From Burkholderiales bacterium JOSHI_001 (GTDB taxonomy: Bacteria > Pseudomonadota > Gammaproteobacteria > Burkholderiales > Burkholderiaceae_C): a DNA stretch of 64,000 bases. The stretch spans positions 2,504,090 through 2,568,089 of the forward strand of contig CM001438.1 of the NCBI GenBank assembly GCA_000244995.1, in the 5' to 3' direction. The position numbers and the translations under genes are program-made. Each line of letters starts with the position of its first letter. Positions within the stretch are counted from its first letter, which is position 1. Positions 54,192 to 63,300 of the stretch are shown here, in pieces. Below the pieces are notes generated by a model. The model had not been told where the DNA came from. It did no database searches and worked only from the letters and a program-made list of their open reading frames with translations.

Positions 54192-55373
54192 TGACGCGCG
54201 ATCACCATCGACCAACTCGGCGCCGACCATGGCGTCAGGTGGGTCACTGCGTGCATTCCGCGTTGACCGCACCTGAACGCTGCGCCGCCGCTCACTGCCA
54301 CGACGCAGTGGCGCGTCGCAGGCGATCCGTGTTCGTCGGCGTGGTCTTCAGGAGGCGCCGCGCGCAGCCAGATCGCAGCACCAGCGCCACTCAATCGCCA
54401 TAGCCGCGGCGCTCAACGACCACCGTGGCGTTCGCCGCGGTTTCCTCCCTCGAAGCTTACGCAACACCTGCCCGGACGCACTGGGGTAGCGCCACTGCCT
54501 GCGCGGGAGGGCAGGTGTCACGCAAGCCTTAACAACAACCGACGTGCTGCCGTTGCTCCTGGTGATCTGACCACGTCTGCGCCCACGCGCATCTGGACTG
54601 TGCGTACTTTCTATGGCGGACCCCAAGGCAGGCTGAGTCCCACCTGGCAGATCACCGACCGCGAAGGTTGAAGGTGGTGCCTGCATGTCACCGCACCCCG
54701 TCGGTCCCCAATCCTGGGCGCTCCTGTACGGCCATGCCAAATGTCGGCGCCTCGAAGGTGGTCAGGAGCCGTCCTGGCGTCATTCGGGTAGGAGACATCG
54801 CCAAAGGATAGGCGATCATCCGTCTCACATGGCCGATGAAATTGCGTCAAGAATCATCGCCGGAGGTGAAGCAGCCGGTCCCCTATGAGCCGCGGCGAAC
54901 CTCGGCGCCCCGGCTTTGCCTCTCCCTAGGCACTGCGACTGCCATTGAACTTGGTCGAGATTTGGGCGGTCGTGGCCGATTGGCCAGCAGCCGGACAAGA
55001 CTGTAAGGCTGCCGTTCGGATCTGGCGGTTGAGTGTCGGCGCATGCCGAAACCCGCCGTTCAGGGTTCGTTGGGGCGGTCGGCCGGTCTGATCAGATACC
55101 TGTCGTTCGTCCACCACTTTATGGATGAATGGTGAGGCGACTCGGTCACCACATCCAACGACAGCTCTCATGTTCCGCGAACCAGCAGTACCGACCCACA
55201 AGAGACATCCGCTGGCCTGATCTCATCGCCAGGAAGCCGACGTTCGGACCAGAGGGCAGCCACCCGCAGGAGCCCCCCCAGCGGAGGGCAGACATCGGCG
55301 GGCAGCACTCATGGCGATTGAGGCACGGAGCATGACTTGAGACCGTGCGGGCTCACCACTTCGGGAGCCTCGT
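54192..55373. other. Non-coding stretch with one inverted repeat
   Basis: About 1.2 kb holds no convincing gene on either strand; all open frames are short and unlike proteins. The one structure seen is an imperfect 19-bp inverted repeat (54455-54473 with 54509-54527, 16 of 19 pairs, exact ACACCTGCCC core). It may be the replication-origin end of the IS91-type element. The rest appears to be decayed DNA. Confidence 0.55.
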
Positions 55374-56590
55374 GTGCAGGCCATTGGCTGGCAGCCCCAG
55401 CGGGCGTCCGATGGCGCCCCGGTCAGCTGCGAGCGGCATCGACCGGAGCAGCCCAAGCTGTACCGGCTGGCGCAGCAACACGCGGCCAGCTTCGTCGCCC
55501 ACAGCGAAGCGAGCACAGGCAGTGAAGTGCCTCGGTTCATCAAGGACAGTTCGACGTCTTCCTCGAGTGCGGCATCCACGCCCACGGTTTCCTGAGGCTG
55601 CGCTGCGGCGAGTCCGGGCACGACTGGCTGCTGGCCTTCAGCTGCAAGCGGCGGGGAACTGCCCGTCACGCGATGCGCGGCGCATGTCGCAGGCCACCGT
55701 CCACTTGGAGGAACATTTCATCCCGCCTATGCCGGTGCGCCAGTGGGTGCGGTCTCTGCCGATACCGCTGTGCCTGCTGCTGGCCGCGCAGCCGGAATTG
55801 GTTACCCCGGTTCTGCAGGTGGTGCGGCGCGTGGTCACGCACCATCCGCTGGACCGCGGCGGGCTGAAGGCAGACGAAGGCCAAGGCGGCGCTGTCACGC
55901 TGATCCAGCGCTTTGGCTCCGCCGCCAACCTCAACATACGTCTGCATTGCCTGGTGCTGGGCAGTGTGAACAGGTGCGACGCCGATGGCGCGCCGGCCTT
56001 TGTCGAGGCCGATGCGCCCAACGACGACGAGTCGCACGCGCTGCTGCAGACGCTCATCAATCGTCTGATGAAGTTGCTGACGCGCCGGTGCGTGCTGGTG
56101 GAGGTGGCCGGCCAGCCGCTGTGCGCGGACATCGACGGCTTCAAGCTGTACGCGGCCGTGCGGGTCGAAGCACACGATCGCAAGCGGCTGGAGCAACTGT
56201 GCCGCTGCATCACCCGACCGACGCTGTCGGGCGAACGGGTGCAACCCAACGCCGTCGAGCCGGTGGAGTTCAAGCTCAAGACGCCATGGCGCGACGGCAC
56301 CAAGCACCTGGTGATGAGCCCGCTGGAGGGCAGGCAGCGGCTCGCGGCACTGGTGCCGCGGCCGTGGGCAGTCCCACAGGAGCTGGCTTGGATAGCACAG
56401 AGCACAGAACCCACAGCCGCCGCCCAGGGGCCGGGCGCGCGAGGCGGAAAACGACGTTGCCGCCTGAGCCGCTTCCGCCGTCAAAGCGACACGCCACAGG
56501 CCGCAGAGCGCTCCCGCAGCCGGTGTGGCGCCGCGCCACGTGTCCATGCGGCATGCCTCACAGGAGGGCCAACCTTGAGATTCGAGATCC
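55374..56590 (+). pseudogene. Frameshifted IS91-like transposase remnant
   Basis: Three successive frames spell one transposase. HRPEQPKLYRLAQQHAASFV (from 55374) continues as FDVFLECGIHAHGFLRLRC (from 55550). It then continues as GNCPSRDARRMSQATVHLEE and VPVRQWV-type PVRQWVRSLPIPL, AVTLIQRFGSAANLNIRLHC and DGTKHLVMSPLEGRQRLAALV (from 55657). A one-base deletion is visible near 55656 and another shift near 55547. A zinc Cys is lost (CPSR for CPSC) and the C-terminus is scrambled. It is a different IS91/ISCR-type lineage from the intact transposase at 53010. Confidence 0.78.
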
Positions 56591-56974
56591 AGGCCCGCCA
56601 AGCTTGCGACATCTGGCCTCGCAACACCTCGCACACCATGTGCTCGTGGCCTGCTTATTCGACTGCAAAGGCGCACAGGCGGCCGCTGATCGATAGGCGC
56701 CTACAGTCACGGGGCTCGCTTTGTGCCGCCAGAGTGGCACCGGCTGCCAGCTCCGCCCCATGCCACTTCGGCGCGCAGCGGCGCCTGGGCCGCGGGTTCC
56801 AGGGCACCGAGCAGGTTGGCCAGATGCTGCTCGATCAGTTGGGTCGGGTCAGGCGGGGCGCAGTTCGTTGGCGGGGGCCTGAGCATGGCGTCGGGCACTG
56901 CAACCCCCGGGGCCCGCGCCCGCCCAGGGTCTAGGCACAGAGTCAGCGCTTTCCAGACCCTGGAATCCCGCACG

Positions 56975-57810
56975 GTGCGGACCAGGACATCGCATCGAGG
57001 CTTCCGACATCCGCGGCGCCGCCCGTCTGGCCACCGACGCCACCGCCGGTTTCACCGATCAGTTCTGAAAGCCGGTGCGTGGCGTCACGCGCGGCCGGTG
57101 GCACGCTGGAAGCCCTGCTGGGCCTGGTGACACAGGCCCTGGACCAGGCCGCCGACCACATTCCGGTCCGTGAGGCCGTGGTTGCGGCTCTCAACACCGT
57201 GCGGGGCGAACATCCCGTGGCCAGCCACAACCCGCTGGCCATTCCCATGACCTTCCGTCATGCGGGCCACGCATTGGCGCTGGAACGCCAGGCGCCGGCC
57301 GCACGGCTGCCGGACGCCGGACCCCGGCCGCAGGCTGCTGGTGCGCGAAAGTGGCCGCACGCCGGTCTGTTTGCACTGCGGCGCTGGCCGCTCCATTGCC
57401 GACTGCGGCGACGATTTTGCCGCCCTGCTCCAGCGCCTGACGCCGCGCAACTGCGGCCGACATGGGCTGCCTAGGCTGGTGGACGACATCGGCTTCCTGG
57501 GCACGCCGCAGCTGGTTGCGCCGCTGGCACGTGCGGGCCATGGCTTCGGCTTGCTGCAGGGCGCTGCGCTCGACGCCGCGCCGGTGGCGCGCTTGGGCCG
57601 TGTGCGTGGCGCCGGCTTCGCCGACCTGCGCCCTGGCGACACAGCACCGCTGCCCGAGCGCCCCCGCTTCTGGGCCATCGCCGCCACAACGAAGCGGCGC
57701 GCATGCTGGCCTTCGCGCCAGAGCGGCTCAGCGTGGTACGCAACACCAACCACATGGAACTGCTCGGCAGCCCGGTGGTGGCGGGGCAGTTGCTCCGCGG
57801 GCTGGGCTGA
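56975..57810 (+). pseudogene. Decayed alpha/beta hydrolase (lipase-like) gene
   Basis: Fragments in several frames match one lipase-like protein. In order they are SDIRGAARLATDATAGFTD (56997 on), an in-frame stop, GGTLEALLGLVTQAL, FRHAGHALALERQAPAA, then after a deletion of the nucleophile region DDIGFLGTPQLVAPLARAGHG, FADLRPGD, and in another frame LSVVRNTNHMELLGSP to a stop at 57808. The region where a GHSMGG-type nucleophile motif should be is missing. It is clearly inactive. It abuts the toxin cassette, from which it may derive as an old effector. Confidence 0.65.
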
Positions 57811-57823
57811 AGGCCGGCCCGGA

Positions 57824-59260
57824 CTACAACGCAGCGGGGCGGATGCAGGCCGTGCCGTCGTCCGGCTGGCGGTCTGCAGCGCCGGGCCCGCAACGCAGCA
57901 GCCGGCCTTCGCTGTCCACCGCCCATTCCGGCATCGCCCCATGGCCGTAGGTGCCCCAGGGGCCAGGGCAGACCGGGCCGTCGTCCTGGTGGCCGTTGCC
58001 CCATGGGAAGACACGGCCATCGCGGCCCCTGGCCGCAGCCTCCCATTCGTCGGCCGTGGGCAGGCGCAGGCCTGCCGACGACGCACGGGCCTGCCAGTCG
58101 CGGACGGCTGCCGCATCGAAGGCCTGGGGCAGACCGGCGTGGCCGATGGGCTCGCGGGCCAGGGTGCAGCCCTGGACCTGCAGACGCCGCAACACCCACG
58201 TGCGGCCGTCGCCGCACCAGACCTCGGCGGCCGGCACGCGCACCCACTGGAAGTCCGCCCCCGGTTCCGGGCCGGCGCCGGTGGGTTGCGTCAGCGCATG
58301 CAGCAGCAGGCCGGCGCGGTCGTCCAGCGCGGGCAGCGGCTCGGTGAGCAGGCGCGCCAGCCGGTCCAGCGCCTGCAGGCGCGGGCCGGCGTCGGGGCCC
58401 GGCGCGGGGGGCACGCGGCCGGCCAGCAGTGCACAGGCCACCTGCTGCAGCGCACGGTACAGCGCCCGGTCGGCGCCGTCCGGGCCGTTGCGGCTGACGG
58501 TGGGCAGCCGGCAGTGCTCCACCAAGCCGCCCAGCGCCACCCGGCGCCGCCGCGTGGCGCCGATCAAGGCCCCGATGCGCACCTCCCAGTCCTCGTCGGC
58601 CAGGGCCGCACGCAGCAGGTCGTCCAGCACCGGCAAGGGCACCGAGGGGTCCTGCAGCACGCGGCGCAGCACCTGGCGGCGCACCCAGGCCGGCGCCAGC
58701 AGCTGCCACGCGGGCGCAGCCGCGGGTGCAGCATCAGCGCCTGCGGTCGCGTCCAGCCAACGCCGGCCTTCGGCCACCAGGGCCGGCAGCAGTTCCTGCA
58801 TGGCGGCCGCGGCCTCGGCGCGCACTGCATCCTCGGGGTGGCGCCGCAGGCGGGCCAGCGGTGCGAACAGGGCCGCATCGCCCATCCAGGCCGCCGCACG
58901 CGCCGCCCGCAGCAGCTGCTGCGCATCGTCGGACTGCAGCATCCCGGCCACCAGGGCCCGGTCCCAGCGCGGCAGCGCTGCCAGCGCCGTGACGGCAGCG
59001 GCAGCGGCATCGGCAGCGGCATCGGCATCGGCATCGGCGCCGGTCACGCACAGCACGCGAACCAGGCCGTCGTCGTCCAGCAGTTCGGCGTGCTGGCCCC
59101 AGGCGCCATCCCATTGCGACAGCAGCCGAGGCTGTTCACGTTCGGCACCGGGCCAGGCCTGTGCCTGCAGCATCTGCCAGCCCAGTTGCCGGAATGTCGT
59201 GTCCAGCTGTTCCTGCGTGCAGGCCGGGGCCAGCACCAGCACCTGTTCGCCTGTGGGCAT
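57824..59260 (-). CDS. HEAT-like repeat protein with C-terminal formylglycine-generating-enzyme (SUMF1-like) domain
   Basis: This 478-residue protein has an N-terminal domain, then Ala-rich helical repeats (residues about 85-240, for example DAVRAEAAAAMQELLPALVAEG). It ends in an FGE-sulfatase domain (about 330-478) with LRLPTADEWEAAARG, VFPWGNGHQ and a short C-terminus DGTACIRPAAL. FGE-like domains are often non-catalytic partners in toxin and secretion loci. Whether this one has the catalytic cysteines is doubtful. The start ATG at 59260 lacks a clear ribosome site. It lies 23 bases after the immunity-like gene. Confidence 0.8.
   Translation of the reverse strand: MPTGEQVLVLAPACTQEQLDTTFRQLGWQMLQAQAWPGAEREQPRLLSQWDGAWGQHAELLDDDGLVRVLCVTGADADADAAADAAAAAVTALAALPRWDRALVAGMLQSDDAQQLLRAARAAAWMGDAALFAPLARLRRHPEDAVRAEAAAAMQELLPALVAEGRRWLDATAGADAAPAAAPAWQLLAPAWVRRQVLRRVLQDPSVPLPVLDDLLRAALADEDWEVRIGALIGATRRRRVALGGLVEHCRLPTVSRNGPDGADRALYRALQQVACALLAGRVPPAPGPDAGPRLQALDRLARLLTEPLPALDDRAGLLLHALTQPTGAGPEPGADFQWVRVPAAEVWCGDGRTWVLRRLQVQGCTLAREPIGHAGLPQAFDAAAVRDWQARASSAGLRLPTADEWEAAARGRDGRVFPWGNGHQDDGPVCPGPWGTYGHGAMPEWAVDSEGRLLRCGPGAADRQPDDGTACIRPAAL
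58994..59038. repeat. Hexanucleotide microsatellite (GCATCG/GCAGCG) within the FGE-like gene
   Basis: About seven copies of GGCATC/GGCAGC-type hexamers encode an Asp/Ala run in the protein. The unit length of six preserves the frame, so copy-number change would alter only the linker length. Confidence 0.7.
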
Positions 59261-59283
59261 GACGGTGGCCAGCGGCGGCGGCT

Positions 59284-60375
59284 TCAGCCGGCGATGGCCA
59301 GCATCACCTGCCGGTGCGTGTGCGCCGCCATCGTGCCCACCGGCATGCCCCCGACGCGGGCCCACACCAGGCGCGCGACGGCATGCGGGGTCACCCAGTT
59401 GGCCGCGCCGGCGGCCAGCAGGCGCGGGAAGTTGCGCAGGAAACCCTGCCAGGCGGGCTCGACAGCGGCCAGCGGGGCCTGGGCGGCGATGGCGTCGAGC
59501 AGATAACAAGTCAGGCGGGCCATGTCGTTGTCGAAACGTTGTCCTGCCTGGAATGCTGGCAAGCTCACGCCGCACAATTGGCGCGCCGGCGTGTCGATGG
59601 CCAGCGCGGCGGTCAGCAAGCCGCAACTGGTGCGCGCGTCCAGGTCAGCAGGGGGCTGCCGATGGGCCAGCCTCTCTGCCCAGCGCGCCATCTCGGCTTG
59701 CAGCGCGCCTTCCGGCAAAGCGCCGGCGTTCTGGGCCACCATCACGAAACCCAGCAGACCCTGGGTGGTGGGCACCCGTCCGGGCCGCGCCGGATCCATG
59801 TCTCTAGTGGCACGGGGCAGGGTCGGAACCAGCAGTGCAAAACCGTCCTGGCATGCGGCCGGCCCCAAGAACAACAAGGCCTCGGCCAGGGTTTGCACCG
59901 AACCTCCCAGCCCATCGCCAGGATGGAATGGCGGCGGCCAGTCGTCCATGGCCGCCAGATCCTCGGCCAGCAGGGCAAGGCGCGGGCGCAGTGCCGGCTC
60001 CTGCTTCAGAAGCAGCCTCGCCCAGGTGGATGCGTCATCGCCCGTCTGTCGCACAACATGGGCATTGGCTGCAGCCGGCAGCCCGTGCTCCGCGCCGCGC
60101 AGGGCCGACAGGCGCCCGGCCGCGCGGACCACCTGCGCACGCAGCCCATCTTCGGTCAGATAGAACGCCGGTTGTTCGGCGAGCAGCAGTGGATCCCCGG
60201 TGTAGGCGTCCACCGCGCCAAACAGCTCATCGAGGACTTCGAAAAGTGGCTCCTCCAGGCTGCGCTGCTCGTTCTTGAAGCGACCCAGGTAGGCGCGCTG
60301 AAATTCCTCTGCCGGCACAGCACCGGAGAGAAACTGCTCCAGGAGTCGCGCGTATTCGACGAGCGCTTCATTCAT
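59284..60375 (-). CDS. Colicin-immunity-like domain fused to a long unknown C-terminal region
   Basis: This 363-residue protein begins MNEALVEYARLLEQFLSGAVPAEEFQRAYLGRFKNEQ, followed by EEPLFEVLDELFGAVDAYTGDPLL and LTEDGLRAQVVRAAGRLSAL. This is the helical pattern of the bacterial colicin-like immunity family (about 90 residues). The remaining 270 residues are helical and not recognised. The start overlaps the toxin stop (ATGA), the classic toxin-immunity coupling. It should neutralise the colicin-D-like domain of the upstream gene. The extension is unusual for the family. Confidence 0.78.
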   Translation of the reverse strand: MNEALVEYARLLEQFLSGAVPAEEFQRAYLGRFKNEQRSLEEPLFEVLDELFGAVDAYTGDPLLLAEQPAFYLTEDGLRAQVVRAAGRLSALRGAEHGLPAAANAHVVRQTGDDASTWARLLLKQEPALRPRLALLAEDLAAMDDWPPPFHPGDGLGGSVQTLAEALLFLGPAACQDGFALLVPTLPRATRDMDPARPGRVPTTQGLLGFVMVAQNAGALPEGALQAEMARWAERLAHRQPPADLDARTSCGLLTAALAIDTPARQLCGVSLPAFQAGQRFDNDMARLTCYLLDAIAAQAPLAAVEPAWQGFLRNFPRLLAAGAANWVTPHAVARLVWARVGGMPVGTMAAHTHRQVMLAIAG

Positions 60376-63300
60376 GATCCACCTCCCAATCTGCCTGTGG
60401 ACAGCACGTGCTGGAGTTGCTGCGGACTCAACTTCCAGCCTGACAGGAAGTTGCCTGCCGCATCCCGCATCACGTTCAGCCCGGTCGCGGGATCCACGAA
60501 GTGCGTCACCGGTTTGCCGCGATAAGTGCCCGCGATTGTGCGGGTGTGCGGCCCTTCCACATGCGCCTGGACCGCGGCGCTGAATTCGAACAGCGTCATG
60601 TTGCTGGCATTGCCCGTCACGCCGAAGTCTGCGGCATGCTTGAACCCGTGCTGGAGCTGCGGGCGTGAATAGGTGATTGCACGGTCTGTGCCGGCCGTGA
60701 TGACCGGCGGCAGGCGGCTGGCGTGCCCGGTGGTCGAGTTGATCAGCACCAGATGGTCCAGGATGCCGGGGCCGAAGCTGTGCACCGCAAAGCGTTGCAG
60801 GTAGTTGGCTAAGGCCTCGATGTGAGCCGGCGTGAAGTGCGTCGAATCGATCACCACCACCGGGTGGTGCATCGCGCCAGTCTCGGGGTTGCGCACCGTC
60901 ATGTTGAGCTGCCGCAGCACCTCGGCCCCCATGCCCATCACCGAGCGGGTGGCAGCCACCGAGGCATCGAAGTTCATCACCGTGACCGGCCGGCCCGCGG
61001 CGTCGATGAAGTGCCCGGGTGTTTCTGCGGCCACCATCCGCCCGGGCATCACGCCGGCACTGTCGGCCAGCGACAAGAGCCAGGCGTCGCGCAGCTGCGC
61101 ATCGGTGGGCGTGAAGCCTGGGCGCGTGCCCAGCAGTTCGTCGGCGCGCGGGACGACTCCCACACGTTGTTCAGCCGCCTCCTTCAAGCGAGCCTCGGCC
61201 AGATGCCGCTCATGGATGACGATGCGGTCCACGTCCACCGGTACGCCGCCGAAGACTTCGCGGATCTTCTCGCGCAGCCGCGTCAGCACCAGCCGGTTGA
61301 AGTCACCGGCCGCGCGTGGAACCCGGGTCACACCGTCCGACAACAGGTCCATCCAATCGGCCAGGCTGCTGGCGCGGCCCACGCTGAGCTCGAAGTGCAG
61401 GTTGTTGTGCTTCAGCGCCGCCAGTACCAGCCCGGCCTCGAATTGCGCGTGCGCCCCGCTCAATCCCAATGCGGCGCCTCCGCCGCTCGGCACGGCGCCT
61501 TGGCGGATCCGCACCAGCAGGTCTGCCAGAGCGTCGATGTTGCCGCGCAGATTGCTGCGGATCGCGGTGATGGACTCCAGAGTCACCTGCACCATCAGCT
61601 TGTCCTCGCCGATCACCAGCCGCGGCACATAGTCGGGATCGCGCAGGCGCATCTTGCCGTTCTCGATGATCAACTGCCCGGGCTCGATTTCCAGGCGCAC
61701 CTTGTCGAACCCGTGGCCCGAGTTGTTCTGCACCCCCAGGAAGAAGTACTCGGTCCGGTCGCTGACGAAGGGTTCGCCCGCCTCTTCGGCCAGGCGTATG
61801 CGTTCATGCAGGTCCGGCCCACCCATGCGCTCGATGATTTCCAGGCGCGATGCACTCTCGCCCACTCCGCCCAGCGCATTGATGTCGCTGCCGCGCATGA
61901 CCCAGTGGCCGTCGTCGCGCAGCCTTTCGCTGTGGCTGGCGATGACGCGGCCATGGGCGTCGACGGCCTCGACATGCCGGTACATGGTGCCGTTCTCCGG
62001 CCATTGCGGACCCACCTGGCGCACGGAGCCCCCGGCGGCAAGCGCGCGCTTGTGCAGCGGCGAGTACTCGGTATCCGGGTCCAGCACGTGGCGCTGGTAG
62101 ATGTCCTTGGTGGCGCGATTGATGCCCTCGGCGGCGATGAAGCCGCGCCCCGGCGACAGGTCCCATTCGCGCAGCGAGCGTGCATGCAGCTCCAGCTGCT
62201 GCATCAGATCGCGCACCTCCAGCTCCAGCGCGGTGCGTTCGTGCAGCGTCAGGTCCGGGTGCGTGGCCTCGCGCATGCGGGCCTCGATCACGTCGGGCAG
62301 CTTGCGCAGTTCCTGGCGGCCTTCCCAGGCACGGGTGTGGGCGGGCGGCTCGCCGTGCAGGAAGGCCCAGTCGGCAAACCGGTCCAGCAGGTGGCGCACC
62401 TGGCCGTAGGCGCCATGCAGCTGCAGCACGTTGCGCGCAGTGGCCACGTGGGCGCGCAGGTCGGCCGCGCGCACGCCCGGGCCGGCCACGATGTGCGGCA
62501 CCGGCTCGTGCACCACGCGCACGGTGCGCGGCGGCAGCGAGGGGTCGCTGATCACCGCGATGCGGTTGCGCAGGTCGCGCGGCAGCGCCGCCGCCGGATC
62601 GCGCACGCGGCCGGCCGTGCCGGGCTCCACGTCGCGCAGCGTGTGCAGGTGCGGCTCCAGCTGCGCGCGCACGGCATGCGGGCTGGCGCCTTCGCGCACC
62701 ACCACGTGCACCTGGCCGTCGCGCACCACCACCGTGGCATCGCCTGCGCGCCAGCCGTTGACGCGGCGGAACTCCAGGTCGCTGACCACGGTGACCGGGA
62801 TCTCGCCGGCCAGGCCGCGGTCGGCCGCCGGCAGCACGTCCTCCAGCTGCGCCGCCACCTGGCGGCGCGCGGCCTGCTGGTACTCGGCCTCGCGCATGGC
62901 GGCGTGGAATTCACGGTCGAGGTGGGCCTGGAACTCGGCCTCCGGGCGGCCGGGATGCAGCTCCAGCCAGTCGTTCATGCGGGCGTGGTACTCGGACGTG
63001 CCCACCGCCACCCGTTCGGGCATGTGCAGGTGGGTCTCCACGCCCAGGTGCGGCATGGCGAACATGCCGCGCACATGGCCGAAAGCGGCATGGGCGCCGC
63101 TGAAGGCCAGGCCCATGGCCAGGCCCGGGCCCAGGCCCTGCGCCGTGCCCGAGAGAAGGCGGCCCAGCGGGCTGCCCGGCCCTTCCCACGTGTGGTCGTC
63201 CAGCGCCACGCCGACGAAGGTGCTGGGCAGCGACTGCACGAAGTTCTCGGCCGTCTGCGCCATCGCATGCGCAGCGCCGCGGCTGAGCAGCGAAGCCTCC

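Larger units (their letters stand above)
52020..54527 (+). mobile_element. IS91-type insertion element (approximate borders)
   Basis: The unit comprises the accessory tyrosine recombinase and the Y2 transposase. The left border is placed at the hairpin at 52020; the right border is placed at the imperfect inverted repeat 54455-54527. Both borders are estimates, since IS91 elements lack terminal inverted repeats and target duplications. It has inserted beside the integrase/excisionase module. Confidence 0.5.

Noticed and set aside
55345-56934. A 529-codon open frame on the plus strand in the decayed region
   Set aside because: Only its middle part matches a transposase, and the match continues in other frames on its N-terminal side. 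The frame is a pseudogene plus random extension, not an intact gene.
56707-56973. A minus-strand frame of 88 codons with a helical stretch
   Set aside because: It has no recognisable family, lies in decayed DNA and has no ribosome site or partner gene.
57260-59506. A 748-codon plus-strand frame
   Set aside because: Its first part is the decayed hydrolase and the rest is antisense to the FGE-like gene.
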